A stretch of 16,316 bases of DNA from Paracoccaceae bacterium (GCA_024644285.1 JAHELH010000023.1:1-16316); one strand, 5' to 3'. Positions 7,478 to 14,696 are shown, counted from the first letter of the stretch. Translations and numbers: made by a program. The notes: a model not told the origin generated them from the sequence alone.

Positions 7478-8473
7478 CTATCCGGCGAGCAGACGCGCCG
7501 AGGCCTCGGACCGCAGGCGGTCCATGGTGCGCACCAGCTCGGCGCTGATGCCAGGTTCGGACAGGGCGTGCCCGGCCTTGCCCACCAGGCGCAGTTCCGA
7601 TTGCGGCCACGCTTTGTGCAGCGCATGCGCCGAATTCGGTGGGCAGATCATGTCATAGCGGCCCTGCACGATGACGCCCGGGATCCCATTCAGCCTGTTT
7701 GCATTCTTCAGGATGTAACCGTCGCCGTCGAGGAACCCGCCATTGCTGAAAAAGTGGTTCTCCAGCCGGGCGAAGGCGCGGGCGTATTCCGCGGGGCTTT
7801 CGCCGCCCGGACCCTCGTTGTCGATCGAGGCGAGCGCGTTTTCCCACGAGGCCCAGGCGCGGGCATAGCGGGTTTCCTGCATCAGGTCGCCGGAGAAGAG
7901 CCGCTTGTGATAGGCGGCGATGAGATCGTGGCGTTCTTCTTCGGGGATCAGGCCGATGAACCGCTCCCACAACTCGGGCCAGAAATGCGCCGCGCCGCCG
8001 CCGTAGAACCATTGCAGTTCGGCCTGCGTCATCAGGAACACGCCGCGCAGGATCAGGCGCGCGGTTCGCTCGGGATGGGTCTGGGCATAGACAAGCGCCA
8101 GCGTCGCGCCCCAGCTTCCGCCGAACACCATCCAGCGCTCGATGCCCAGCGCCTCGCGGATCGCCTCGATATCGGCGACGAGATGCCAGGTCGTGTTGGC
8201 CTCGACGCTGGCATGGGGCCGCGACCGGCCGCAGCCGCGCTGGTCGAACAGCACCACGCGATAGTGCTCGGGATCGAAATAGCGGCGCATCGCGGGCGAG
8301 CATCCGCCCCCGGGGCCGCCATGCAGGATCACCACGGGGATACCCTGCGGGGCGCCGCATTGCTCGACATAGACCCGGTGGCCGTCGCCGACCTCCATCA
8401 TGCGCTGATCGAACGGATCGATCGGCGGGTAGAGCATCCGCTGGTTCTTACGTCGGTCCGCGACCTTGTCCAT
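7478..8473 (-). CDS. pip: Proline iminopeptidase (alpha/beta hydrolase, peptidase family S33)
   Basis: This cytoplasmic exopeptidase releases N-terminal proline from small peptides. The 331-residue protein has the family opening LYPPIDPFD, the oxyanion motif HGGPGGG (51-57) and DQRGCGRS (77-84). The nucleophile elbow is GGSWGAT (Ser 120), followed by acid Asp 274 (GRYDMICPP) and catalytic His 302 (GHALSEPG). Length is close to that of other bacterial S33 prolyl aminopeptidases. I chose the ATG at 8473, with AGGG five bases upstream; an internal ATG at 8437 (MLYPP) is possible but has no good ribosome site. The open frame runs further upstream, but that part is antisense to ubiG and not protein-like. 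It stands beside a peptide-type importer, which fits peptide use, though the two are separate transcription units by appearance. Confidence 0.93.
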   Translation of the reverse strand: MDKVADRRKNQRMLYPPIDPFDQRMMEVGDGHRVYVEQCGAPQGIPVVILHGGPGGGCSPAMRRYFDPEHYRVVLFDQRGCGRSRPHASVEANTTWHLVADIEAIREALGIERWMVFGGSWGATLALVYAQTHPERTARLILRGVFLMTQAELQWFYGGGAAHFWPELWERFIGLIPEEERHDLIAAYHKRLFSGDLMQETRYARAWASWENALASIDNEGPGGESPAEYARAFARLENHFFSNGGFLDGDGYILKNANRLNGIPGVIVQGRYDMICPPNSAHALHKAWPQSELRLVGKAGHALSEPGISAELVRTMDRLRSEASARLLAG

Positions 8474-8545
8474 AATCACCCTATATAGCGTTGCAGGGCG
8501 CCCTGCCACGGGGCGCAGGACGAAATATTCGCATAGGCGGGCGGC
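8474..8545. promoter_or_regulatory. pip/ubiG divergent promoter region with 14-bp palindrome
   Basis: The 72-base gap between divergent pip and ubiG holds a perfect palindrome, gcagggcgccctgc, at 8493-8506. It also holds an overlapping alternative hairpin, gcgccc (8498-8503) with gggcgc (8511-8516). On the minus strand GTGGCA (8504-8509), 16 bases and TATATA (8482-8487) resemble -35 and -10 boxes. That start point would leave almost no leader before the pip ATG, so the assignment is doubtful. Confidence 0.35.
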
Positions 8546-9283
8546 ATGCAGACCACGGTAGACGCGCAGGAGATCGAGAAGTTTCAGGCCATGGCGGCCG
8601 AGTGGTGGGATCCCGAGGGCAAGTTCAAGCCGCTGCACATGCTGAACCCCTGCCGGCTGGACTACATCACCTCTCAGATCGCCGCCGAGTTCGATCGCGA
8701 CCTCACTACGGCCAAGCCTTTCAAGGGGTTGCGCATTCTGGATATCGGCTGCGGCGGCGGATTGCTGTCGGAACCGATGGCGCGGCTTGGCGCCGATGTC
8801 GTGGGTGCCGACGCCGCCGAGCGCAACATCCCCGTGGCGCGGGTGCACGCCGAGCAATCGGGCCTGAAGATCGACTATCGCCACACCACGGCCGAGGCGC
8901 TGGCCGCCGATGGCGAGCAGTTCGACGCGGTGCTGAACATGGAGGTGGTCGAGCACGTGGCCGATCCGCTCGCCTATCTCACCGCCTGCCGGCAATTGCT
9001 GCGGCCCGGCGGGCTCATGGTGTGCTCGACCCTCAACCGCAATCCCAAGAGCTATGTCATGGCGATCATCGGTGCCGAGCACGTGATGCGCTGGCTGCCG
9101 AAGGGCACGCATGACTGGTCGAAATTCATCACCCCGGATGAGCTTTACGACCTGTTGCGCAAGGCGGGGCTGGATCCGGTCGACCGCAAGGGATTCAAGT
9201 TCAATCCGCTGGCCTGGTCCTGGTCGATCTCGGACAGTGATCTGTCGGTAAACTACGTGACCACCAGCGTCAGGCCAGGTTGA
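8546..9283 (+). CDS. ubiG: Ubiquinone biosynthesis O-methyltransferase
   Basis: UbiG carries out both O-methylations in ubiquinone synthesis, using S-adenosylmethionine, at the cytoplasmic side of the membrane. The 245-residue protein has the family opening (about 11-35: EKFQAMAAEWWDPEGKFKPLH, shown here only as its type). The SAM-binding motif I is ILDIGCGGGLLSEPMARLG (64-82), with the acidic residue VVGADAA downstream, and the post-motif segment is FDAVLNMEVVEHV (126-138). The C-terminal GTHDWSKF...L..AGL and the final NY motif also match UbiG. Length agrees with the family. The ATG at 8546 follows AGGCGG at suitable spacing. It is divergent from pip and ends 3 bases before the convergent marR stop, leaving no room for a separate terminator. 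Confidence 0.96.
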   Translation: MQTTVDAQEIEKFQAMAAEWWDPEGKFKPLHMLNPCRLDYITSQIAAEFDRDLTTAKPFKGLRILDIGCGGGLLSEPMARLGADVVGADAAERNIPVARVHAEQSGLKIDYRHTTAEALAADGEQFDAVLNMEVVEHVADPLAYLTACRQLLRPGGLMVCSTLNRNPKSYVMAIIGAEHVMRWLPKGTHDWSKFITPDELYDLLRKAGLDPVDRKGFKFNPLAWSWSISDSDLSVNYVTTSVRPG

Positions 9284-9286
9284 CTT

Positions 9287-9730
9287 TCATTCTGCGTCGT
9301 CCAGCCGCGCGCGCACGGCGCGCAGGACCGGCAGCGCGGTGCGCACCCTGTCGGCGCCGATGCTCTCGACCACTTCGGCGATGATCGGGGCGATGGCGGC
9401 GATGGCCGCGTCGCGCGCCGCACGCCCCGCGTCGCTGATCGCCACATGCTTGCGCCGGGCGTCGTCCCAGTCGGGGCGGACGTGAATGTGGCCGGCGCGT
9501 TCCAGCTTGGCCAGCGTGTTGGTCATCGCGCCGCGGGTGACATGGAAGGCGCGGGCAAGCTGGGCCGGCGACTTCTCGGCGCCCGAGCTGGCCAGGTGGT
9601 TGAGCAGCGAGAAGTGGCTGAGCTCCATCCCCTTGGGCAGCGCGCGGCCCAGGCGATTGCGGGCCAGCTGGTCGGCCATGAAGATCTCGCTGAACAGGGC
9701 GACCGACAACGATTCGGTGGCATCGGCCAT
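9287..9730 (-). CDS. MarR-family transcriptional regulator
   Basis: This is a winged-helix DNA-binding protein of 147 residues, normal for the MarR family, which acts as a dimer that releases DNA on ligand binding or oxidation. The helix-turn-helix lies at about 55-80 (S-P-A-Q-L-A-R-A-F-H-V-T-R-G-A-M-T-N-T-L-A-K-L-E-R-A-G). The wing, with a D-x-D-x-R-x-K core (WDDARRKHVAIS), lies at about 88-99. N- and C-terminal helices would form the dimer interface. No Cys is present, so a thiol switch is unlikely. The ATG overlaps the amidase stop by one base (TGATG), pointing to coupled translation. The open frame extends upstream through the amidase gene, but that part is only the other reading frame. 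Target genes are unknown; self-regulation of the comF-grxC-amidase run is a fair guess. Confidence 0.9.
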   Translation of the reverse strand: MADATESLSVALFSEIFMADQLARNRLGRALPKGMELSHFSLLNHLASSGAEKSPAQLARAFHVTRGAMTNTLAKLERAGHIHVRPDWDDARRKHVAISDAGRAARDAAIAAIAPIIAEVVESIGADRVRTALPVLRAVRARLDDAE

Positions 9731-10560
9731 CAGGGACCCGCGAACGGCCGGTCGTGGGTGAGCGAGGGCACGCGGGCGCGGGCCTTCGCAACCTCGTTCA
9801 GGTCCAGGTCGACATAGGTGATGCCCGGGGCCTCGCCGCCATCGGCCAGCACTTCGCCCCAGGGGGCGACCGCCAGCGAATGGCCATGGGTTTCGCGCGG
9901 CTTGCCGCGCGTGGCGCCGTGGCGGCCGCATTGCGCCGGGGCCAGGACGTAGCAGCCCGTCTCGATGGCGCGGGCGCGCAGCAGGGTTTCCCAATGCGCC
10001 TTGCCGGTGACCGGCGAGAACGCCGCCGGCACCGTCAGGATCTGCGCGCCGGACTTGGCGAGCGTCCGGTAGAGATGTGGGAACCGCATGTCGTAGCAGA
10101 CCGTCATGCCGACCCTGCCAAAGGGCGTTGCGGCTATGACCGCCTCTATCCCCGGGCGGTAGCCGTCCGATTCGCGGTAGGTCTCGCCGGCGTCGATCTT
10201 GACGTCGAACATGTGGATCTTGTCGTAGCGCGCCATGATGCTGCCGTCGGGGGCGATCAGGAAGGAGCGATTGGCGAAGCGGCCGGCTGAATCGTCGGTC
10301 TTCAGCGCCAACGATCCGATCAGAAGCCAGATGCCATGCTGCGCCGCAACCTGCCGCAGCGCGGCCAGGGTGTTGTCGGTGTCCTCGTCGCGCAGCACCT
10401 CGATCTGGCGGGTGCGGCTGGTCGAGACGCAGTTGGTCACTTCGGGGGTCAGGACGAATCCGGCGCCCGCGCGCGCGGCCTCGTCGATCCAGCGCCGCGT
10501 GACGGTCAGGTTCTGCGCCGGGTCGTCGGACGAATTTAGCTGAATCAGAGCCGCTTTCAT
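9730..10560 (-). CDS. Carbon-nitrogen hydrolase (nitrilase superfamily, Nit/deaminated-glutathione-amidase type)
   Basis: This 276-residue enzyme has the nitrilase-superfamily catalytic residues in order: Glu 40 (TPEVTN), Lys 114 (YDKIHMFDV) and Cys 155 (VCYDMRFP). The K-I-H-x-F-D-V and C-Y-D-x-R-F-P segments are those of the Nit1/Nit2 branch. Proteins of that branch hydrolyse deaminated glutathione, a side product of transaminases, or omega-amides such as 2-oxoglutaramate. A repair role is therefore likely, and a neighbouring glutaredoxin is in keeping with glutathione metabolism. The start is taken as the ATG at 10560, which overlaps the grxC stop by one base (TGATG); a GTG one codon earlier is possible. 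The family is sure, the exact substrate is not. Confidence 0.92.
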   Translation of the reverse strand: MKAALIQLNSSDDPAQNLTVTRRWIDEAARAGAGFVLTPEVTNCVSTSRTRQIEVLRDEDTDNTLAALRQVAAQHGIWLLIGSLALKTDDSAGRFANRSFLIAPDGSIMARYDKIHMFDVKIDAGETYRESDGYRPGIEAVIAATPFGRVGMTVCYDMRFPHLYRTLAKSGAQILTVPAAFSPVTGKAHWETLLRARAIETGCYVLAPAQCGRHGATRGKPRETHGHSLAVAPWGEVLADGGEAPGITYVDLDLNEVAKARARVPSLTHDRPFAGP

Positions 10561-10817
10561 CACGCGACCAGCAGCGCGTCCAGCTTGCCCGCGCGGTCCA
10601 GTGCGGCGATGTCGTCATAGCCGCCCACATGGGTTGCGCCGATGAAAATCTGCGGGACCGTGCGGCGGCCATTGGCGCGCTGCACCATCTCTTTCCGCCG
10701 GGCGGGGTCTGCGAGGACGTCGATCTCGGAGAAGCTGACATTCTTGTCGGTCAGCAGGCGCTTTGCCGCGTGGCAATAGCCGCACAAGGGCGAGGTGTAG
10801 ATTTCGACGGTCGGCAT
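10560..10817 (-). CDS. grxC: Glutaredoxin 3
   Basis: This is a small cytoplasmic thiol-disulfide oxidoreductase of 85 residues that uses glutathione to reduce disulfides. The active site is C-G-Y-C at residues 12-15, a variant of the usual CPYC. The glutathione-binding TVPQIFIG segment (cis-Pro) lies at about 53-60, followed by the GGYDD turn at about 65-69. The length and overall sequence match Grx3. AGGGA lies about ten bases before the ATG. It is the second gene of a minus-strand run, 38 bases after comF, and it overlaps the amidase start by one base. Confidence 0.95.
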   Translation of the reverse strand: MPTVEIYTSPLCGYCHAAKRLLTDKNVSFSEIDVLADPARRKEMVQRANGRRTVPQIFIGATHVGGYDDIAALDRAGKLDALLVA

Positions 10818-10855
10818 GGTGCGCGGATCCCTTGGCTGGCGCGGACTATAGGGAT

Positions 10856-11572
10856 TTAGGCATCCTTCGCAACGCGTGCCAGTATCAGGATGTCCACCCG
10901 CCTTGCGCCCGCTGCATGGGCCGCGTCGGTCGCGGCGGTGAGCGTCGCGCCCGAGGTCATGACGTCGTCGACCAGCAGCACCGCGCGGCCGGAAAGAGTG
11001 CGGCGGGCGGACGGCGCCGGCGCGATGGCGGCGGAAAGGTTGGCAAAACGCTGCTCGCGTCTCATGCCGTCCTGGACGGCGGTGGCGCGGGTGCGGCGCA
11101 GGAGGTCGGGCAGCACCGGGCGGTCGAGCCGGGCGCCCAGCGCATTGGCCAGCAGGGCCGCCTGGTTGTAGCGCCGCCGGAGCAGGCGGACGTAATGCGC
11201 GGGCACCGGGACGATCACCGTGTCGTCCTGCAGAAGCGGCCCGGCAAGCCCCGCCATCCAGCCGGCGGCGGGTGGCACGAGGTCGAGGCGGTCACCATGC
11301 TTCAGACCCAGCACCAGCCGGCGCGCGGTGTCGCGGTAGAGCAGCGCGGCGCGGCCCCGGCGCCAGGGGCGTGTCAAGGTCAGGCAGTCGTCGCAATGCT
11401 CGTCACGGTCGGTCGTCTCTCCGGGCAGCGGCACGCCGCAGGCGTCGCAGGCCAGCCCGGTGATGAACGGCGTGTCGCGCCAGCAGGGGCCGCAGAGACC
11501 GAAATCGCGCGCCACCAGGGCGCCGCAGCCGATGCATTGCGGGGGATACAGAATGTGCAGGAGGCTTTGCAT
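10856..11572 (-). CDS. ComF-family phosphoribosyltransferase-like protein
   Basis: The protein (238 residues) has an N-terminal cysteine cluster of zinc-ribbon type: Cys 13 and 16 (CIGC), 27 and 30 (CGPC), 42 and 45 (CDAC), and 60 and 63 (CDDC). It also has a phosphoribosyltransferase fold with the PRPP loop VLLVDDVMTSGATL (198-211). ComF homologues are needed for DNA uptake in naturally competent bacteria and may help load single-stranded DNA, but in many species the role is untested. The start is the ATG at 11572, just before the conserved LLHILYPPQC opening. An ATG at 11608 with GGAAG upstream would add 12 residues and is not excluded. The open frame continues further upstream, but only antisense to the divergent methyltransferase gene. 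Competence itself cannot be inferred from this gene. Confidence 0.9.
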   Translation of the reverse strand: MQSLLHILYPPQCIGCGALVARDFGLCGPCWRDTPFITGLACDACGVPLPGETTDRDEHCDDCLTLTRPWRRGRAALLYRDTARRLVLGLKHGDRLDLVPPAAGWMAGLAGPLLQDDTVIVPVPAHYVRLLRRRYNQAALLANALGARLDRPVLPDLLRRTRATAVQDGMRREQRFANLSAAIAPAPSARRTLSGRAVLLVDDVMTSGATLTAATDAAHAAGARRVDILILARVAKDA

Positions 11573-11621
11573 TCCCGGTCCGCTCTTCGTAGAAACCGCA
11601 ATCTTCATTCCTGAGGCTTCC

Positions 11622-12479
11622 ATGCAGCGCCCGCCCGAATTGACCGACCGCGCCAAGCTGAGGCTGAACCGCCGCCGCGCCCGGCGCGGCGGGTTCCGGG
11701 GGATGTTCCTGCAGGAAGAGGCTGCCACTGAGCTGTCAGAGAGGCAGGGTTTGGTTAACAGGGCCTTTACGGCGCAGGCGGTGATCACGCCATTTCCCGA
11801 GATTTGGGCACAAAGGCTGCCGAATGCGCGGATTGTTTCTGATGAGGAAACATTGGATCTGGAAACGGGCGCGCATGACCTGGTGATCCACGCGCTTTGC
11901 CTGCACTGGTCGAACGACCCGGTGGGGCAGCTGATCCAGTGCCGCCGCGCCTTGCGGCCCGACGGGCTGTTCCTCGGGGCGCTGTTCGGCGGCCAGACGC
12001 TGGTCGAGTTGCGCGCGGCCCTGGCCGAGGCAGAGGCAGAGGTCAGCGGCGGACTGTCACCGCGGGTCGCACCGATGGCCGAGATCCGCGATGCCGGCGG
12101 GCTGCTGCAGCGCGCGGGGTTCGCCCTGCCGGTGGCCGACAGCGTGACGCAGACCGTCACCTATGCCGACCCGCTGGCGCTGATGCGCGACCTGCGCGCC
12201 ATGGGCGAGGCGAACGCCCTGGCCGGACGGCTGCGGCGGTTCACTCCGCGCCGTGTGATCGAGACCGCGGCCGCACGTTACCGCGCCGCCTTCGCCGGGC
12301 CGGAAGGCCGGATTCGGGCCACGTTCGAGACGATTTACCTGGCCGGATGGGCCCCGGACGTGTCGCAGCCGCAGCCGCTGCGCCCCGGCTCGGCGCAGGC
12401 GCGGCTGGCCGAGGCGCTGGGCGTGGACGAAACGCCCGCGGGCGAGGCCGCGCCAATTCGCCCGTTTGACGGGCAGTGA
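11622..12479 (+). CDS. NDUFAF5-like methyltransferase-fold protein lacking the SAM glycine loop
   Basis: This 285-residue protein resembles NDUFAF5, the complex I assembly factor that hydroxylates an arginine of NDUFS7, and BioC-like methyltransferases. The matching core is HDLVIHALCLHWSNDP (85-100), LRPDGLFLGALFGGQTLVELR (111-131 region), then GGLSPRVAPM, the D-x-GGLLQRAGF segment (158-167) and LMRDLRAMGEANA (187-199). The region before residue 85 should hold motif I (D-x-G-x-G-x-G); here residues 28-84 have only one or two glycines and no such loop, so SAM binding is doubtful. The start at 11622 has GAGG at good spacing; an upstream extension of the frame runs over comF antisense and is not protein-like. 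Only 49 bases separate it from divergent comF. It may be a pseudo-enzyme kept for an assembly role. Confidence 0.85.
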   Translation: MQRPPELTDRAKLRLNRRRARRGGFRGMFLQEEAATELSERQGLVNRAFTAQAVITPFPEIWAQRLPNARIVSDEETLDLETGAHDLVIHALCLHWSNDPVGQLIQCRRALRPDGLFLGALFGGQTLVELRAALAEAEAEVSGGLSPRVAPMAEIRDAGGLLQRAGFALPVADSVTQTVTYADPLALMRDLRAMGEANALAGRLRRFTPRRVIETAAARYRAAFAGPEGRIRATFETIYLAGWAPDVSQPQPLRPGSAQARLAEALGVDETPAGEAAPIRPFDGQ

Positions 12480-12522
12480 ATACCGGTTATGTCGGCCCTC
12501 AGGCTCGAACTGCAGGATATCC

Positions 12523-13596
12523 ATGACCCTAGACGAAACCCCCAGCGCGACCGACGCCAAGCGCCCGGACCACGCGCCCGCCGACCACCCCAAGATCATG
12601 CCGCCGAAGGTCGGCGTCCTTTTGGCGAATCTCGGGACGCCCGACGGCTATGACTACTGGTCGATGCGCCGCTACTTGAACGAGTTCCTGTCGGATCGCC
12701 GGGTGATCGACTACAGCCCCTGGAAGTGGCAGCCGCTACTGCAGCTGGTGATCCTGACGAAGCGACCCTTCACCAGCGGCGCTGCGTACAAATCGATCTG
12801 GAACGAGGAGGCGGGCGAAAGCCCCCTGGCGACCATCACCAAGGCGCAGACTGCGGCCATCGCGCAGGCGATGCAAAAGCGGCATGGCGGCGACGTGGTG
12901 GTCGATTACTGCATGCGCTACGGCAATCCCTCGACCCGGTCGAAAGTGCGCAAGCTGATTGATGCCGGGTGCCAGAAGATCCTGTTCTTTCCGCTTTATC
13001 CGCAGCATGCGGGCGCGACCTCTGCCACGGCATGCGACGCATTCTTCAAGGCGCTTCGGTCGGAAAAGTGGCAACCGGCCGTGCGGACCGTGCCGCCCTA
13101 TTTCGACCAGCCATCCTATGTCGACGCGCTGGCGCAATCGGTGGAGCGCGCCTATGCCGCGATGGAGGTGGAACCGGACATCCTGGTGACCTCGTACCAT
13201 GGCGTGCCGCAGCGCTATCTGATGGAGGGTGACCCCTATCACTGCCAGTGCCAGAAGACGACGCGGTTGCTGAAGGAGCGGCTGGGCTGGCGCGACGACA
13301 AGATTACCGTCACCTTTCAATCCCGGTTCGGGCCGGAGGAATGGCTGAAGCCCTACACCGTCGAAGAGGTCGCGCGGCTGGCGCAGGCGGGCAAGAAGAA
13401 CATCGCGGTGATCGCGCCGGCATTTTCCGCCGACTGCATCGAGACCCTGGAAGAGATCAACGAGGAGATCCGCGAAAGCTTCGAGGAGGCTGGTGGCGAG
13501 ACATTCACCTATATTCCCTGCCTGAACGACGATTCCGACCACATCGCCGCGCTGGCCGGTGTGATCGACGCCAACCTGCGCGGATGGCTGGACTGA
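12523..13596 (+). CDS. hemH: Ferrochelatase
   Basis: This enzyme inserts Fe2+ into protoporphyrin IX, the last step of protoheme synthesis. The 357-residue protein has the family's opening VGVLLANLGTPD (30-41), and FPLYPQ in the middle (156-161). The metal-binding catalytic His is at 226 (TSYHGVP), and the acidic segment is CIETLEEI (305-312), whose first Glu corresponds to the conserved catalytic glutamate. About 28 residues precede the conserved core, a modest N-terminal extension. Cys 241 and 243 (HCQC) and several other Cys are present; some alphaproteobacterial ferrochelatases bind a 2Fe-2S cluster, but I cannot assign ligands here. ATG at 12523 follows AGGA with suitable spacing; a frame extension to 12466 overlaps the previous gene and is unlikely. 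It lies 43 bases behind the methyltransferase-like gene and ends at a strong terminator. Confidence 0.96.
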   Translation: MTLDETPSATDAKRPDHAPADHPKIMPPKVGVLLANLGTPDGYDYWSMRRYLNEFLSDRRVIDYSPWKWQPLLQLVILTKRPFTSGAAYKSIWNEEAGESPLATITKAQTAAIAQAMQKRHGGDVVVDYCMRYGNPSTRSKVRKLIDAGCQKILFFPLYPQHAGATSATACDAFFKALRSEKWQPAVRTVPPYFDQPSYVDALAQSVERAYAAMEVEPDILVTSYHGVPQRYLMEGDPYHCQCQKTTRLLKERLGWRDDKITVTFQSRFGPEEWLKPYTVEEVARLAQAGKKNIAVIAPAFSADCIETLEEINEEIRESFEEAGGETFTYIPCLNDDSDHIAALAGVIDANLRGWLD

Positions 13597-13617
13597 GCGC
13601 GGAACAGCCATGCAAAC

Positions 13618-13651
13618 GAAAATGGCGGCGCCCAGCGGCACCGCCATTTTC
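13618..13651. terminator. Bidirectional intrinsic terminator between hemH and the mini-protein gene
   Basis: A perfect 11-bp inverted repeat (gaaaatggcgg and ccgccattttc) encloses a 12-base loop. The arms end in A/T-rich tracts on both strands, so the hairpin would be followed by U-rich RNA from either side (TTTTCTATCTTGTT on plus, TTTTCGTTT on minus). It lies 21 bases after the hemH stop and 42 bases after the convergent mini-protein stop. Confidence 0.85.
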
Positions 13652-13693
13652 TATCTTGTTCACTCCAGCGCCGTAGCGACGGCGCCTGGTCGA

Positions 13694-13882
13694 TTAGTTC
13701 GACGAAGCGACCGCAGCGATGATAGCGATCAGCAGCAGCGGAACGATCAGGCCGGCGTTCGACGTGCCCGCAGCTTCTTCAACGACGATCTCGGGCTCGA
13801 TGACCGGCTCGACATAGCTGCCGGCATAAGCCGACGTGGCAACCACTGCAGTGATAGCAGCAGCAAGAGCGACTTTCTTCAT
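13694..13882 (-). CDS. Small secreted/membrane protein, 62 residues, unknown function
   Basis: I do not know a function for this protein. The first 20 residues (MKKVALAAAITAVVATSAYA) are a clear Sec signal peptide with an A-Y-A cleavage site. About 20 residues rich in acidic residues, Val and Pro follow (SYVEPVIEPEIVVEEAAG). They are followed by a strong hydrophobic stretch (about 43-59, GLIVPLLLIAIIAAVAS). The mature form would be about 41 residues with one C-terminal membrane segment and an acidic extracytoplasmic part. A strong GGAGG site lies five bases before the ATG, so it is probably well expressed. It converges with hemH and shares its terminator. I recall similar short proteins behind hemH in related bacteria, but I cannot confirm this here. 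Confidence 0.8.
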   Translation of the reverse strand: MKKVALAAAITAVVATSAYAGSYVEPVIEPEIVVEEAAGTSNAGLIVPLLLIAIIAAVASSN

Positions 13883-13971
13883 GGGTTCCTCCAGGTTTTC
13901 CAGTCTGGCATAAAATTTGATACACGTGGGACTTCGACTGTACCTCGCATAGACCTCAATAAGCAGCTTTG

Positions 13972-13986
13972 TTTGCCAAAGGCAAA
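13972..13986. terminator. Small hairpin between the Tat transpeptidase and the mini-protein
   Basis: tttgcc-aaa-ggcaaa is a perfect 6-bp inverted repeat 42 bases after the transpeptidase stop. No U-run follows on the minus strand, so it is at best a weak terminator or stabiliser. The rest of this 145-base gap (13883-14027) shows no promoter I can defend. Confidence 0.25.
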
Positions 13987-14027
13987 TGCATCTTTGCGCA
14001 CCGCCAGGCCAATCCGCCGCTATATCG

Positions 14028-14630
14028 TCAAATTAGCAACACCTGAGTGCCCACTTTGGTTACCGCGAAGAGTTCCTGAATGTGCTCGTTATAAAGCCCG
14101 ATGCAGCCGTTCGAGGATCGGCGCCCGATCTTGCGCGTGTCGTGGGTTCCGTGGATGCGATAGTATGTCCAGCTGAGATACAATGCGTGCGTTCCGAGCG
14201 GATTGTCCGGGCCCGGGGGAACATAGTCCGGCCATTCGGGGTTGCGCGCCTTCATCGAGGGGGTCGGGCGCCAATCGGGACCCACTACCTTTTGCACCAC
14301 GCGGGTGCGGCCGCGACGGGTCAGTTCCTCGGTCAGCGGCACCGAGGTCGGGTACAGCTTGTAGAGCGCCCGGTCCTCGGACCAGTAATGCAGCGCCCGG
14401 GACGTGGTATCCACCAGAATCGCGCCGTTGTTCAGGTTGTCGAAATAGGGCTGCCAGTTCAGGGTCCGGAAGCTCGAGATGTTTCGGCGCGCGGTTTCGA
14501 TCGACTCTTCGAATTCGGTCGAGCCCCTCAGCGTCTGCGCGAGGGCAGGCGTCGCCAAGCCGCCCAGCGCCGCGGCGCTGGTGCCCAGGAAAAGCCGGCG
14601 GTTCAGGCTCGTCTTGGATGTCTCGGACAT
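14028..14630 (-). CDS. L,D-transpeptidase, YkuD family, Tat signal
   Basis: This is a periplasmic enzyme that would form 3-3 cross-links, or link proteins, on peptidoglycan. The 200-residue protein begins with a twin-arginine signal (S-L-N-R-R-L-F-L-G, Arg 11-12), then ATPALAQ as the cleavage area. The YkuD core is C-terminal: P-P-G-P-x-N-P-L-G-T-H-A-L-Y-L (138-152), His 160 (YRIHGT) and the catalytic Cys 176 in SSNGCIGLYN. The usual His of the S-H-G-C motif is Asn here, while Cys is intact. I chose the ATG at 14630 because GGAG lies six bases upstream and the signal follows; the frame could start 22 residues earlier, but that region contains the promoter. It is divergent from the CAP-domain lipoprotein gene. 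Confidence 0.92.
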   Translation of the reverse strand: MSETSKTSLNRRLFLGTSAAALGGLATPALAQTLRGSTEFEESIETARRNISSFRTLNWQPYFDNLNNGAILVDTTSRALHYWSEDRALYKLYPTSVPLTEELTRRGRTRVVQKVVGPDWRPTPSMKARNPEWPDYVPPGPDNPLGTHALYLSWTYYRIHGTHDTRKIGRRSSNGCIGLYNEHIQELFAVTKVGTQVLLI

Positions 14631-14667
14631 TTCGTACTCCACGCAATGGTCGTTTTGCCAAGGCATT

Positions 14668-14696
14668 ATCATATGGCTTGAATGCCGCAGTCGCAA
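14668..14696 (-). promoter_or_regulatory. Sigma-70-like promoter of the Tat-type transpeptidase
   Basis: On the minus strand TTGCGA (14691-14696) and TATGAT (14668-14673) are separated by exactly 17 bases, a good fit to -35 and -10 boxes. Transcription would start near 14661 and give a leader of about 30 bases before the ATG at 14630. The -10 box lies between ggcatt (14662-14667) and aatgcc (14681-14686), an inverted repeat that could be an operator. Confidence 0.55.

Noticed and set aside
7454..8488. A 344-codon plus-strand open frame over pip
   Set aside because: It is antisense to pip, whose catalytic triad is fully present on the other strand.
8474..9112. The upstream extension of the pip frame across ubiG
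   Set aside because: It lies antisense to ubiG, has a His/Gly/Arg-rich shadow composition and no homology; pip starts near 8473.
9309..9323. A gcgcgc-acg-gcgcgc hairpin near the convergent ubiG/marR ends
   Set aside because: It lies inside the marR coding sequence, has no U-run, and alternating GC is common in this sequence.
14028..14630. The SNGC sequence of the transpeptidase as a sign of a dead enzyme
   Set aside because: The nucleophile Cys and the upstream His remain, and a replaced His before GC occurs in YkuD proteins. There is no basis to call it inactive.
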